Source of the DNA: Diphasiastrum complanatum
Lineage: Eukaryota > Streptophyta > Lycopodiopsida > Lycopodiales > Lycopodiaceae
Length of the DNA: 64,000 bases
Assembly (NCBI GenBank): GCA_029204225.1
Contig: CM055098.1
Span: 15,016,533 to 15,080,532 of the forward strand
Reading direction: 5' to 3'
Below are positions 24,781 to 37,800 of the stretch, piece by piece. Made by a program: the position numbers and the translations under genes. Under the pieces are notes generated by a model. It saw only the letters and a program-made list of their open reading frames with translations, did not search any database and was not told the DNA's origin. How positions within the stretch are numbered: position 1 is the first letter of the stretch; the number at the start of each line of letters is the position of its first letter.

Positions 24781-26790
24781 TTATCACTACTGATATCCCA
24801 ACAGTGATTCTTCTAGACAACACAATATGGCTACAACAATAAAGACAAGAGTAGCAATCAGTCTTGATGCACAAATTACAGAATCTGGAAATTCAAAATC
24901 AAAACACTTATGAAGGGCGAAGGCATCTGTTCGGTGACCAAACTCTCAGAGGTGCAGCCTCCAGAGGAGACTTGAGGAGAGCTAAATGGATCAGAAAAGA
25001 TGAGCGCGCAATGGCGATCATCATTTTGTCCATAAATGAAAATATTCTCATGCAAATTGAAGACTGCGAAAGCAGCCATGCAACGTGGGAAAGATTAAAA
25101 CAGAAGTATGAAGTGAGGACTGCAACTTCAGTCATGCACCTTCATAATCAACTGCAATCCATACGATGGGATGACAACCAGCTGGATCAGCATGTTGAGA
25201 AGATCAGAACGATCTTCTCTCAACTCGCTGCATCAGGACAAGAGCACTAGGTCCCAGTACCACAACAGCTGATGTACTTCATGAAATCGCTACTGACATC
25301 CTATCAGCCGCTGAGAATGCTCATACTGAGTCTACCAGATATGACATTGGACAAAGCAGTCAGTCTTGTCACTGATGAGAGACTTATGAGAGACAAATGA
25401 GATGGAAGCAGTGATCAAGAGAAGGCTCTCTTCATGAAAGGAAAGAAGAAAAACAATAACAAGCCAAGATTCGAGAAGACGAAGTCCTCGAATCAGCAAT
25501 CTTATTCTTGCGATCACTGTCACAAACCAGGCCATACGACCAACAAATGCTGGTTCAATCCAGCAATACCTTGCATGTACTGCAAGAAGAAGGTGCATTA
25601 TGCATAGGATTGCAGATTCAACCCAAAAAGAAAGAACAAAGCTGTAAAAGCTAATGTTGCGGAGTCATCAAAAGATGTTGACAGAGGTGACGAAGCTTTC
25701 ACGATACTTGATGAAGCTTCAACGAGCTACACGGAACACGACTACGATGTAGTCATTGATTCAGGAGCAACATCTCACATCACCTACAACAAGAAGATCT
25801 TGATCGACTTCAGAGAGCTCGAAAACAATAGAGCAGTGATTCGAGGTGATGGGAGCAGACACGATGTCAAAGGCATCGGCACTCTACAACTGCGAACACT
25901 GTCAGGCCAAGCAGAGCTGCGAGGAGCACTCTATGTGCCCTCACTCAGAAAAGATCTGCTGTCTGTTTCCAAGATGGCAGATCTTGGCATTCGAGTTTTG
26001 TTCGACGACAACACTTGTCGCATGATCGAAAAGACGACGAACAAGTTGCTGATGGTCGGATGCAGAGAAGAAAACCTCTACTAGGCCAAAATAATCAGCA
26101 ACTCTGATAGCATATTAAATGCATCAGAAAATGAAGATCATCTCTGGCATAGGAGAATGTATCATCTGAAAAGCAGAGCCTGTATGACATGAGCAGAAAA
26201 GACATAGTCATAGGTCTCAAGATTTCAAGGCCCAAAACTGAGTTCTGCGAAGCTTGTCAGAAAGGCAAGCAACATCGGAATCCATTCACACATGAAGGAA
26301 GAAGAGCTAAGGAAGTTCTTGAGCTCATCCACTCTGATGTCTGTGGACCGATGAAGACGGATCCACTCTCAGGTTCGAGATACTTTCTAACGTTCATAGA
26401 TGATTATAGCCGGATGACCACGATCTACTACTTAAAGAAGAAATCCGAAGTGTTTGATTCCTTCAAGAAGTTCGTGGCATTTGCAGAGTGACACACCTCG
26501 AAAAAATACAGATCCTTAGATCTGACAATGGAGGTGAATACAAAAGTAAAGAATTCTCAAAATTTTGCGAAGAAGAGGGGATCGAACACTAGTTCACTCC
26601 TGCATACACACCATAATACAATGGTGGTGCAGAAAGAAGAAACAAAACGCTAGTCGAAGGAGCCAGATGCATGATGGCACATGCTCAATTGCCAGGTCAA
26701 TTCTGGGCTGAGGCAATAGCTGCAACCCTACACATGCAGAATAGATCTACAACGATAGCACTGGAAAACAAAACACCTAACTTGACTTTT
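24762..26790 (+). mobile_element. copia element, 5' half (gag, protease, integrase)
   Basis: Gag starts at an ATG at 24827 (MATTIKTRVAIS), with a frameshift about 40 nt later. It continues 24864-25250 (ATWERLKQKYEVRTATSVMH) and, after stops, reaches a CCHC knuckle ([14 protein letters not shown], near 25510-25550) and a second C-C-H-C-like motif (CMYCKKKVHYA...DC). The protease has VIDSGATSHITYN near 25755. Pre-integrase DHLWHRRMYHL (near 26140) and integrase HSDVCGPMK (near 26330) follow. Further integrase motifs (RSDNGGEY, NGGAERRN in meaning) can be followed in broken frames to about 26780, and the reading is lost near 26790. RT, RNase H and 3' LTR are absent, so the element was cut in half. 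Confidence 0.85.
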
Positions 26791-26869
26791 AGGCCCTACG
26801 ACATTAGAAGTTCCGCAAAAAGGCCTAAAGTCCTTTTATTAACTTTCTAATCACATAACTATGTGATCA

Positions 26870-27681
26870 TCGGGTTGGATTACACACGTAGAGTGCCAAA
26901 TCCCTCCCACTTATTAAGTAGGGTTAGGGTTGTCTTGGGATCCACAAACCCTCCAACATGCACAAATCATGATATTAATTGTTGTATTATTTTAGGAATT
27001 ACAAGATCAATTGGTTGTTGTCAATATCTCCAACAACCTACTTAGGTATCAGCCTTGAAGGATTTGATAATGTAGATATTGATTAGGTTTCGGTTGAACG
27101 AGCTAGTTTGTGTCATGCTTATGGTGTTCTACATGTGTGAATGTTGATTTATATCAACATGGCCAGGATAGATTCAAGGTTCATGAGTTTGCCATCGTGA
27201 TGGACTATCTCAATATTGTGATTTGAGATAAAGGTCAAGAACTACATAAGATGAAAAGAAGACTTCAAGATCTTAGGATCTCGAGGTAGACACCAAGAAG
27301 TGTGCTCCTTAAGTTGCCAAAGACAAGTTTCTTCAAAATAAGAGTTTTTCTTGAGGTAGGCTAATGGATTCATCTTGAGTTGAGTAGCCATGGCCAATTT
27401 TTGGGCGATTCAAGATCGTCGTCAAGAAAGTGAGTGCCTTTTCTTTACATATTTCTATTCAAGACTATGAATAAAATTGTAGGCCTTTCTTGCCTTAAGA
27501 TCTCAAATTTTTTTGTAAGCTTGAGATCATGTTCAAGATTATGTAAGTATGCATGGCCCAAAACTCTTCATCAAGGTTGTGGTAAAAGACGTAGATTTGT
27601 AAATTATTTATTTTTCTGTTGGCAGAGTTGTAATTTTCTATAGGATGTGGCAACAATGTTATGGAGTGGATTCAAATTTCA
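26870..27681 (-). repeat. Putative 3' LTR of antisense copia
   Basis: On the minus strand a polypurine tract AAGGGGGAGTAT (27682-27695) is followed by TGAAATTTGAATCC, a plausible LTR start at 27681. The far end is uncertain. No second LTR is present for comparison. Confidence 0.4.
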
Positions 27682-28060
27682 ATACTCCCCCTTAATTCAA
27701 GTATAAGCACTCTTGGAGATTAACATCTTCTTGAATATGTGTCTCTTTTTAGAGCCTTGGTGAAAATACTAGCAATAATTAAACCTATTACAAAATAAAT
27801 CAGTTCAATTTTATTATCTTGGACTTTCTCCCTAATAGAGTGAAATTTAATATGAATATGCTTTGTCCTTTAATGCTATTTTGGGTTTAAGATCAGGTCT
27901 ATGCAACTAATATTGTCTCCATACAAGATAGTAGGTGAATTTGCAACAAAGTAATCTCAAGAAGTAGCAATTTGAACTAAATTATCTCTTTTATGGGCTT
28001 TGTAGTACCAATGCACTCAGCTTATGTGGCTCAAACAAATATTCAATACAAAGATGAACT
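27682..28060 (-). mobile_element. copia RNase H end, antisense
   Basis: Minus-strand translation shows PTILYGDNISCIDLILNPK, then RTKHIHIKFHSIREKVQDNK, then IASIFTKALKRDT. This matches the closing part of copia RNase H (CDN...NP, RTKHI, H..REK, ADIFTKAL) in the right order, just upstream of a polypurine tract. Stops are present. The rest of the pol upstream (above 28060) is not recognisable. Confidence 0.75.
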
Positions 28061-28599
28061 CCCCTACAAAGAGCTCAAGACTTCAAACTCATGACTCCAT
28101 AATGAATAGCCTTATGAGGGAAATACAAAAAATTAAATATTAGGGCCCAAGTGAGGAACCATACAAAGAAAGTCCTGAATGTATTTTAAAGTGGTCTAAA
28201 AATAATAAAGAATCGTAGGACCCCAATAATTATAGGTTTACTTAGTGTCATGTATGTAACACTCACCCAATAAAAAACATTGCCCTTAATTCACAAGCCA
28301 AATTTCTCTATAGCCACGGAAACCCACTTTTAGTGCGATAAGACTTGTGTTTCTATGTGGCATAGAGATTTTTTAATCTAAATGAGTAGTAGTAAGTACA
28401 ATGTCATTAAGTAATCATGTATGCAGAGGAATAATCAATGTTGGAAGCAACAATAGTGTTAGAAGTAGCCATATAATGATCAACAACACAAGAACCAGAA
28501 TCTGAGAAAAAATATTTAACACAAGCCCACCTCTATCGTACAAAAAAGGAATGTGAGAAAAAGCATTCATAAATTTCCAAGTAGTTCAGTCGATTGGAC

Positions 28600-28730
28600 G
28601 ACCTTCCCTAGGAAAAAGAGAGGTATGAAATAAACTAACATGAAAAATATCACATGCCTTAGTAGTAGGTGGAAGTTGAAGATGATAAGACACATGAATT
28701 AATCTTCCTAAAATGAGAAAAGGACCATAG
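28600..28730 (-). mobile_element. gypsy integrase C-terminal debris, antisense
   Basis: The minus strand reads FYGPFLILGRLIHVSYHL, then LQLPPTTKACDIFHVSLF. This is the typical end of a Ty3/gypsy integrase (YYGPF.IL.R...AYRLQLP...FHVS). Only this short block is recognised. Confidence 0.65.
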
Positions 28731-29639
28731 AATACCAGGTAACTAATTTATGGTTAGTGATTGTTAGTAATTGATGGTGTGAAGTCAACTTACAAGGGTA
28801 TATGACTTATTGGAATCATTACACTTCATCTTAATACCATGTGAGGTGCAATTGGGAGCACATAGATACAATAGAACAATCCAACACAACTTGCAACAAG
28901 ATAAGCAACGGGGAAATCTTGACCAAATTTTTGTAGTTCAATTTTAAAAGTATGATATGCCATAGTTTTCCTCCTTTTTTGTTCAAGAAAAAAAGCTCAT
29001 GACTTTGGAGCCGAGGGGTAATTTCACATGGAATGGGGAGTAAGTCCAAAAGGCCCAAATCCTTTACTTTGATTGATATAGCCACTCCAAGAGGCCTTCC
29101 TCCATTTCGCAACGTGTGAGAGTTGCCCTTAGGTGGCATTGAAAGACGTCAACTTGGGGTAACTCACCACGCAAGGGGAGTACCTTGGGCCTCTTGGAGT
29201 ATTGGGAGGTAAGTGGTGGGCCCTTGCTCTCCCATTAAAGACATAGATTTTTTATCTGATTTGAATTTGGACAATAAATGCTTTGCCCACCAAATGAAAT
29301 GGGACTTTCAAATTGGGGGGATAAGTGCAAAATTCGAAATGGCCTTGGACTCTTCCATGTGAAACCACCCTAAGTACATCATGTCCATGAAATTCATGGG
29401 CTAAGAGCATTATGTTGATAAAATTTATGGACTTGGGAGCATGCATCATATTATGAGCCTGATACATATGAACTTTGAAACAAAAACCGATCCACAGGTG
29501 ACAAATGCTCAAAACATAGCTTGCTTAATTTTTTTTTTCCACGCTATAACTACTTTACAATTTATGGGTCCTTAAAATTGAGAATCCCTTTATCCCTCAC
29601 ATGATGGATCCTTATGATGAAATGCATGGAGAACTTGAT
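28731..29639. other. Spacer upstream of the J-protein gene, nothing recognised
   Basis: No gene or element end is seen. Short open frames on the minus strand have no recognisable motif. Confidence 0.35.
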
Positions 29640-30163
29640 AGTGATGAGCCATAAAAGCCCCACGGAAGGGAAGGGAGATTGATTGAATGTGCACCAACAT
29701 AAATGGGTTGCTAAATAGGCAGGCTCATATACAGAAGCCCTATTACTTAGTATTTAGGGTTTTAGAAGCAACACATTAGAGCTGAAAATATACTTGAATT
29801 TCAATGTTCCAGCTAATTTTCTGAAAAGCTTCCTCCTCTGTATAATATACACACGCGCACACACACATGATCATGCATGGAGTTGCTATTGCTACTGTTA
29901 CATTCTATTTCCTCCAAGCAGAGCTCTAACCCACATCAGATCTCTATGTAGATTTATCTGAAGGAGTAAATCTGATATTTTGTTTGAGAGTTTGCATTTA
30001 TTTTATCTTCAAGGCTGGTGGGCTTATGAGATCAGTGGATTCTTCCTGCTGATTCTGATCTTGAGGGATCGATGGTTGAATTCGGCCTGGCATTGGCATT
30101 GTGCTGAAAATCTGGTTTTGGGCTTTTGAGGAGAAGGGTTTTGGATAGCCCCTCCCTGCAAGG
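29640..30163 (+). promoter_or_regulatory. Putative promoter and 5' leader of DNAJC11/OWL1-like gene
   Basis: This is the sequence just upstream of the J-protein start codon. A TATAATATA motif at 29841-29849 lies about 320 bp before the ATG and could be a TATA box, and a CATGCATG word at 29873 resembles a plant RY element. Two short upstream open frames, 30026-30052 and 30072-30107, would lie in the leader if transcription begins near 29870. The transcription start is not known, so all of this is inference from motifs. Confidence 0.35.
30026..30107 (+). promoter_or_regulatory. Two possible upstream ORFs in the 5' leader
   Basis: ATG at 30026 opens an 8-codon frame ending TGA at 30052. ATG at 30072 opens an 11-codon frame ending TGA at 30107. 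Both end before the main ATG at 30164. The main start has a strong context (AGGATGG), so it could still be used by reinitiation or leaky scanning. They matter only if the mRNA begins upstream of 30026. Confidence 0.3.
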
Positions 30164-30292
30164 ATGGACCCCTCCAACAGAGAACTATACGCTCTGCTTC
30201 ATCTGGATCCTGACTGTTCTGATGATGATATAAAGCGAGCTTACAGGCAGTGGGCGCAGATTTATCATCCAGATAAGCACAGGAGTCCGCAA
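30164..30292 (+). CDS. OWL1: J-protein exon 1 (start, HPD motif)
   Basis: It encodes residues 1-43, [15 protein letters not shown] to RSPQ, and contains YHPDKH, the catalytic HPD loop of the J domain. It ends on a codon boundary with donor GTATC. Intron 1 is 182 bp. Confidence 0.93.
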
Positions 30293-31854
30293 GTATCAAT
30301 TCTCTCTTTCAGCATTTTGTTAATTGTTGTAACCATCTTTGGTGTTTAATGAAGAGAATTGCGAGCTACATATGTTGTGGTAAGCGACGGGTAGTATTTT
30401 TTTTTCTGAGATATTATTGATTAGGATATGAAGCATGTTGTCCTGGTCAACTGCTTGTTAAATTGTGGTTGCAGATGCAAAGCATAGCAACGCATAATTT
30501 TCAGCGTATCCGTGAAGCATACGATATATTGAGCGACGAAAGAAAAAGGCAAATATATGACATTTATGGATTGGAAGGCTTGAGATCTGGGCTGGAGCTT
30601 GGTCCCAAGTTGAAGTCACGCGAAGAAATAAGAGGAGAGTTTGACAGACTCAAGATGCGGCAGGAAGAACAGAAGCTAGCTGCTCATATGCGCCACTCTG
30701 GTTCTTTCATCGTGCAACTATCTATAGTGGAATTCCTTAAGTCTTTTGATTCACCTCCTGTCATTACAGGGTATAGAACTTTGCCTGTACCTCTTTGATA
30801 CTTTCGCCATGGCACACAGATGCACTTAGAAGTGAATAGATTTTTGTACTCCATCTCAAAATGGAGAACAGGTTCTGAAAAGGAAAAAAATTGTTGAATT
30901 CGAAGGGAACTTTCGTGGTTGGTTTTTGAGCAACCACTTGCTCAACTAGACATGAAAATAAAACTAAATTATCTTTTTTTAATTTCACGAGCCTGATTCT
31001 TTCCTCTTGCTAATTCCAGGCTATAGGTGAGGATAGTGATGATGGCTTAGTTAGCAGGTTAAATGGTGTTATTCATCAGAAATGCAATATCTTCAAATTC
31101 TAAGGGGTTTGGAAGACAATTTTAGGACTCCAACTGAATGCTTAAATTCTTACATTCATAGTCTCTGATCATAAAGATAATAAACCTAAATATAGCATGT
31201 ACCTTTATAGGGGGCATGGGGAACTGGGATATGTGATTAGGGACAGGGAGCTTGGCCTGGATCGTATGTAAGAGCATAGAAATATGAAATCTTAAGGCTA
31301 GCCCACTCCACGCATACATAGCTGTGGGGGTGAACTAGAGTGTCAAAAAGATGACACTTACTTTGGACATCCCATATATGATGCCTGAAACAAAATGGTT
31401 CCAAATTGGCAAGAAAAGACTAAAGCTTTCCCAGTCAACTAGTGTGCATATCTCAGGCTAAAGATAGATCTCGTAAATAACGCTTCCAAGTATGTATAGG
31501 AAGAAACTGTCCAATGGTTGACTTTCCAGTGTGAACTCATGTTGCGTCATGTACGATCCAAGTGTGCTAACAGCCATAGCCTTGGTCTTCCTCACATTCC
31601 CGAGATAGTACTTGCTCAATAACACTTAGGCTCATCAGTATAGAGGTTAAATAACTTGGCAATTAGAGAGCAATTGCGCTTCACTCCAATGGTGCCATCA
31701 ATTGATTGAGATAAGCCTTTCTCTAACTTGAAACGTCCCATAACTCCACAGAGCCATAACAACTAACATTGTACCTTAATCTTTGAATGAGCATGTGACA
31801 TTAAATAAAGTCAAATGCTCTTCTAAAGTCCAAAAGCAATGATAAATTACCTTT

Positions 31855-31899
<45 letters not shown>

Positions 31900-34800
31900 C
31901 AGGGGACCTTGTTGATTTTATTATAGGCATAGATATATTATTCTTCATGGAGACACACGAGAGCCTAGAGCGAGGACTTCCTTCTTTTCCTAGATACAGA
32001 TGGGACTCAGTATTCTGACGAGAGACTAGATCCGCCAGTGGCCGAGGTTTAGGTGGGGTCGCATGCTTGTATAGAGAGTTTCTCCACTCGAGTATGGACT
32101 GCATCAGACATGACGAGCAGGCCCGCTATATATGGACTCACATTGTGGGTCAGGATATTGGTTTGGATAGAGATCTTTTTATTGCAGCATGTTACTTTCC
32201 ACCAGAGTCTTCGTCTTTTGCTGAGGGCACGAGATCTCCATATCAGGACCTGTCTCCAGATATTATCAGATTCTTAGAGCAGGGGCATATTCTCCTCACG
32301 GGGGATTTTAATGCCCGGACATCCTCCAGACAGACAAAGTTCTTCGACGCCACGGATCAGCTGCGTGTTCATACCCTTGACAATGATATGCTTGGAGTTA
32401 CCAGGACTTCCGCGGACAGTTTGGGACCTACTATTCCATATGGGGAGCACTTACTGCAGTTTGGAGAGGCACATGAGCTAGCCATTTATAATGGCTTACC
32501 CTGCTGGCCACATTCAGACAGTTATACATGCCACCCTCACAGATAGTGTCGTTGACTATCTCATGGGGTCACCATCCTTTGTACCCACAGTCTCTGACCT
32601 CCACGTTTCCCCCACCACCCCCGATCACTCATTTCTCTCCTTCGATATTGGCCACCTTCCACCCACTCATCCATCTTCACTACCCATGCTTACCCGAGCA
32701 CCCAAGTATACATTTGATCCCATTTACATGCCACTATACCGGCACTCCTTGGCTTCACTTTTACACTCCTTTCCACATGACAGTCCAGTTGACATCCATG
32801 CCGCTTTTCTCACCACCTCACTCCACTCGGCTGCATCACCAACCTTCCCCACAAAACCCCATCCCAAAAAGACTCGACGCACACCTCGACCATTGCACCC
32901 CCCGTGGTACGATACCGAGTGCCGTTCTTTTCATCAGTCAGTAACCTATTCACGTATCCACACTCCACATCTACTTCGATCTTCCCGACGCTCCTACCAT
33001 CGTGTTCTCCGCCGTAAGAAGTGTTCTTGTGATGATTTTGAAGGGAAACGTCTTATTGACCTTCTTTTCAGTTCTTCCTTGGGCGCTTTTTGGCGTGAGT
33101 TCATTCCTCGCTCTCCACCACCTCTCCTGGAGGACCTCCGCATTTGGACTGCTTATGCTACTAGCTTGTATACCGTCCCTATCGACTCACCTATCGAGTT
33201 CTCCCTCTGACATGGTACTTGCAGCCATTAAGAAGATGAAGTCCCACAAGGCCAGAGATATTGGAGACCTTGGTTCTGAACTCCTTTCCCATGCCTCTGA
33301 CGTACTCGCTCCCACCATAGCCACCCTTCTTAATTTTGCAGTTGTTTCCGGTTTCCCATCATCCTGGTGCACTAACATTATCCACCCCATCTATAAGAAT
33401 GGTGACCCCATGATTCTGAGTAACTACCGCACGATTATGATGTCCTGGCGAAACTTTATGGTACTATACTTCAGTCTGTTGTGAGCTCAGAGGCGGAGAT
33501 CAAGAGACTATATGCTATGGGTCAGGCAGGTTTTCGAGCCCATCACTCTACTACAGATCACATCTTCACAGTACGGGCCTTGATTGAGGAGGCTAAGCAC
33601 AGGAGAGAGAGGGTTTACTGTTGTTTTGTGGACTTCAGGAAAGCCTTTGATTCTGTTCCTCGCTCATTGCTCATCCAGAGACTTCGAGACCTCGGCTTCT
33701 CCACCGACATCATTCTTGCTATGATGGCACCCTATGAGCGGGTCCTGGGATGTTTCCGGCATAGCAGTGGCATGTCCGAGTACATTTGGAGCACTATTGG
33801 GGTGAAGCAGGGTTGTTCCCTCTCACCAGTCCTCTTTGGCTTGTATATTGATGAGTTGGAGAGAGTCATTACACAGTGTGGTGGTGTTGGTTGCAGGCTT
33901 GGGGACATCTTGATTGCTATCCTCCTTTATGCTGATGATGTGGTATTGGTCTCACCGACCAAAGAGGGTCTACAACGACAGTTGGATTGCTTACAAGAGT
34001 TTTGCTCCAAATGGGGCCTAGGGTTGAACATTGGGAAGACCAAGGTTATGGTCTTCAACACTTCTCGAGCATTCATGCAGCGACATGAGCTTACTCTTGA
34101 TGGACAGGTTCTAGAGGTGGTCGCTTCCTATACATACATGGGGATCCTTTTTTCGGGTCCTACTTTTAGCATGAGACAGGCCGCTACCACTCGACTGGGG
34201 AAGGGACATGCCTCCGTTGTTCAGCTGGAGCGATTATGTTTCCGGAAGTCCATCCAGGATGCTCGTAGTAAGTGTCGCCTCTTTGATACCATTGTCACCC
34301 CTCCGACTTTAGATGTGGTAGAGGCACGGTGTACAGGTCTCCCCTCTTCACACTGGGCCAGTCTTTCACGATTACAGACCACCATGCTAGCTCGGTTGAT
34401 TCAAGCGATCACATGAGATTCTCCTGGCCGAGTTTGCAGTTCCACCTGTACATATCGAGGCAGCTCTTCAACTCAGTACCTATATACAGAGGGTACAAGC
34501 GTTACCGGAGATAGATAGATGAGACATACATATTGCACTATCCTCCTCACAGTGTCTTCATGATCAGGGCTGCAGATTATCATGGTTCTCTGAGGCATCT
34601 CACCTCCTACTTGAGTCATTTGGTATCTCCATCATAGAGCTCCCCTCAGGCACCCATAAGTATATCAGAGCATTTCTCTATCGCGCATATCTAGAGCGGA
34701 CTTGGCGTAACCAGTTAGGGGTTAAGCCAGCTTTCTACCGGACCCATTTCTTGGAGCTGGATGCATCAGAGACCCCGGTCATGCCACACTACTTGGATTC

Positions 34801-37800
34801 GGGACTATCACATTGCCTTAGATTCATACTGGGACAGCTCAGGGTGTCTTCTCATCAGCTAGCTATTGAGACTGGGAGGTTCCATGGTATTTCTAGAGAG
34901 GAGCGGATTTGTCAGTTATGCTCTCTAGGAGAGGTGGAGTCTGAGGAGCATTTTATCTTTAGATGCCCGGTATACTATGAGATCAGAGGGCGTTATCACT
35001 GCTTGTTTGACAGGCCTACCACGCTACGCTCTCTCATAGCCTATGAGGACCCACGATGTGTCGCTCTGATGGCACGCGAGATGTTCATATTGCGGAGAGA
35101 TCTATACGGGACATCCCAGCATTTTACCTCACAACCATTGATTACTTCCTTCTTTACTAGACGGAGATCGCATGATTTAGTGCATGAGGATGAGGATTAT
35201 GACGACGATGAGGATGATAGCCGCTTACATGCTCATAGAGTATAGAGACAGTGCACTTCCCATCATCACGTTACCACCAGGATCACCAGACATCACACGT
35301 AGAGACGTACTACTACACATGCTCATGTTCATAGATGACGCCAGCAGGCTCCAGTGCTTTCTCACGTTGCGGCTCGCATTACATCTTTTTACACCATCAG
35401 TACAGCAGCAGCAGCATCATCAGCACAGTCCTGATATCTTGACATGGATACATAGGATTATTATGCACACACACTCTCACATACGTGTCTATTTTATCTT
35501 ATTTTGTGCTATATGTTTTCTTTATTGCAGTTTTGGAGACGTTTTACACGCTCCCATGGTCACCACATACTTGACATGTACTTCATTAGTCTTATATGCC
35601 TTTTGGCATGGAAAAGACATTAATAAGCTTTCTTTCTTTCTTTCTCTCTCTCTCTCTCTCTCTCAATTTTGCATACTCAATAAGTGACATGATTGATTAT
35701 GTGATCAAATGTGGAGTGATGTGTCATGAAGACAACATATCTAGAAGTATTTGCTCTCTACTATCTATAAGATGGCCCCATAAAGCTTGGCTATGATATG
35801 CCCAATCCATCAAGGTCTTAACATCCCGTGCACAATCATGTTTTAGTTGATCATTGCCTTCATGTACCATCCAGGGAGTAAAGATTGAGAAATTTGAGGG
35901 TTTGCGCGAGATGGTGATGGGGATTTCGTAGGTATACTATTGTGGTGTACTAAATCCATGCATACAGATTTTTCAAGAGGGGAGGAGCTTGAGGGAGAAA
36001 CTCACACCAATTGGTACATGAGGAAGAGCTATACAAGAGATCCAGTAGTCTCTTGAGTGTAGTATTGGGTTTGGCATCCTGTAGAAGATGCAGTGAGAAA
36101 GCTTGTTTGGACATGGACAACAGGGAGGTGTAGATGGTGACGCTCTTCATCGTACCAGGTGTAAGGAGGGAAGATATGCTGAGCTTTTGATTCGGATTCA
36201 CATGGTTTAGAGCGGTAAGCAAGAGAAGCATTGAGTTGGTACTTGGAGAGTTGTGGTTGAGAATTGGCTAGCGTTTCCAGAGGGCTATTTGGTGGTAGAT
36301 TATGGATCAAGGAGAGAAGTGATTCTTGTTTCAAGGGGATGTATGAGGCACTAAATGTGTAACATGGGGCGTGGGAGGTATGTGGAGGGTGAGGATGTAT
36401 GATCTATAGTTGAAGTGAGGTGCAAATTGATGGAAGAGCGGTTTGAAGTGTAGTGGGGTTGATAACCCTAGACTAATGTTTTGTCTCTTATCAAGGTTGT
36501 CACTGCATATCTTGCATTATGTGGTTGGTTTGGTTCACCCATCAATTGTAAGTGATCAACATATGAGAGATTGAACTTGTTTCCAAAACGTCAGTCTAAT
36601 CGGGAAAGTATGGGTGCAGATTATAACTTACGTGGATGTTTTAGAACCATTGAAGGTGGCGATCGTTCTTAAAGCTTTACACAAAGGCGACTCTGGTGGA
36701 CATTATGCAATACGAATACAACAAAGAAAGTACTGAATGCATGCTATAGGTGGCCGATCTTATACAAAGATATCAAGTTTTCTATCCAGAGATGTGACCC
36801 TTGCCAACGTATAGGCAAAGTCCATCTGCGTTGATGGGTGCCTCATTCACCAATATTTGCTGGGCTTAAAGGCCTCAAGGTGCATGTTTAAATGAATTTT
36901 CTTGCATCATATTCAAGAAATGCTGCGAGTTTTATGCTAGCCAAAGTTGCTCACCTAGAGAATTTGGGGTTGAAGATTGGGTATATCTCAGGATCCGAAA
37001 AGATTCTAAGGTACTATGTACCAGGGAAATGCTTGAAACTATCTCCAAGATATAGTGTTCCTTACAAGATTGTAAAGAACCTCAATTGGTCCGCATATTG
37101 GCTAGATCTTCCTCATAAGAAAAAAGGTCATCCTCTATTCCATGTTAGTCGTTTAAAGGAATGACTGGATAGAAAGGACGACTTCATTTTGGAAGGTGAA
37201 CTAGTCCTATTGGAGGATTGGACATCATTTGTACGACATGATCAGTTGAGAAGCTCATTTGGTTTTTTTAATATTTGGTATCTTTGGACGATGAGGACAC
37301 TTAGGAGAAAGAAGAAGACCTGAGATTGAAATTCCTTGGTTTTATTCCTTGAGAAGGATATTCCTTAGGGGGAGGAATGTTTTGTACGAAGTGTTGAGTT
37401 GAGAAACTCATTTGGTTTGTTTGGATAGGTAAGTTTGATGATGAGGACACTTGGTAGAAGTGAGAACCTGCGAAGGAGATTTTTAAGGGGATGACCCTAG
37501 ACCAGTGTTCCACCTCTTATCAAGCCATCACCTCAAGTGTGTCGTTATGATATATACATTTTTTATGTCATGTGTCAGTATGCACAAGTGTCTTGCATCA
37601 CAAATTTAGGCATGGGTGCGCTTGCAGCGGGACCTACTACGTATATAGAGGTAGGAGAGCTTCTTTATCATTCATTGAGTCTACTCGAGAGTCGGTGGAT
37701 GGTATGAGCATGCGCATAGCCAAAATGTATCTCTAGCCTCTTGATGATGCCAGTGAGAGCTAAGATATTGCCAATGGTATGGGACATCGGTTATCGTTGG

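Larger units (their letters stand above)
31905..35690 (+). mobile_element. Non-LTR retrotransposon (LINE), nearly full pol ORF
   Basis: An apurinic-type endonuclease runs about 31905-32660, with [30 protein letters not shown] and finally VVDYL...[12 protein letters not shown] carrying the closing D-H pair. A linker follows to about 33210. RT runs about 33210-34416, with [12 protein letters not shown]...[40 protein letters not shown] and YADD at 33928-33939. The C-terminus (to about 35240) has a zinc-knuckle-like [20 protein letters not shown] near 34910-34970. Frame changes near 32530, 33210, 33480 and 34416 make it inactive. The 3' part ends in a (TTTC)n(TC)n tract near 35635-35663. The N-terminus of the endonuclease and any ORF1 are missing, as in 5'-truncated insertions. 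It lies in intron 2, same strand as the gene. Confidence 0.88.

Noticed and set aside
28731-29639. A second host gene upstream of the J-protein
   Set aside because: Open frames of 86 and 102 codons exist on the minus strand but show no recognisable motif or splice-supported extension.
30164-30349. A short stand-alone J-domain protein ending at 30349
   Set aside because: The reading past 30292 is intron 1. The HPD-bearing exon continues into helix III at 30475 with a good splice pair.
30463-30798. A separate gene from the 111-codon open frame
   Set aside because: It is exon 2 of the J-protein read through its flanking introns; the acceptor at 30475 and donor at 30771 fit the family.
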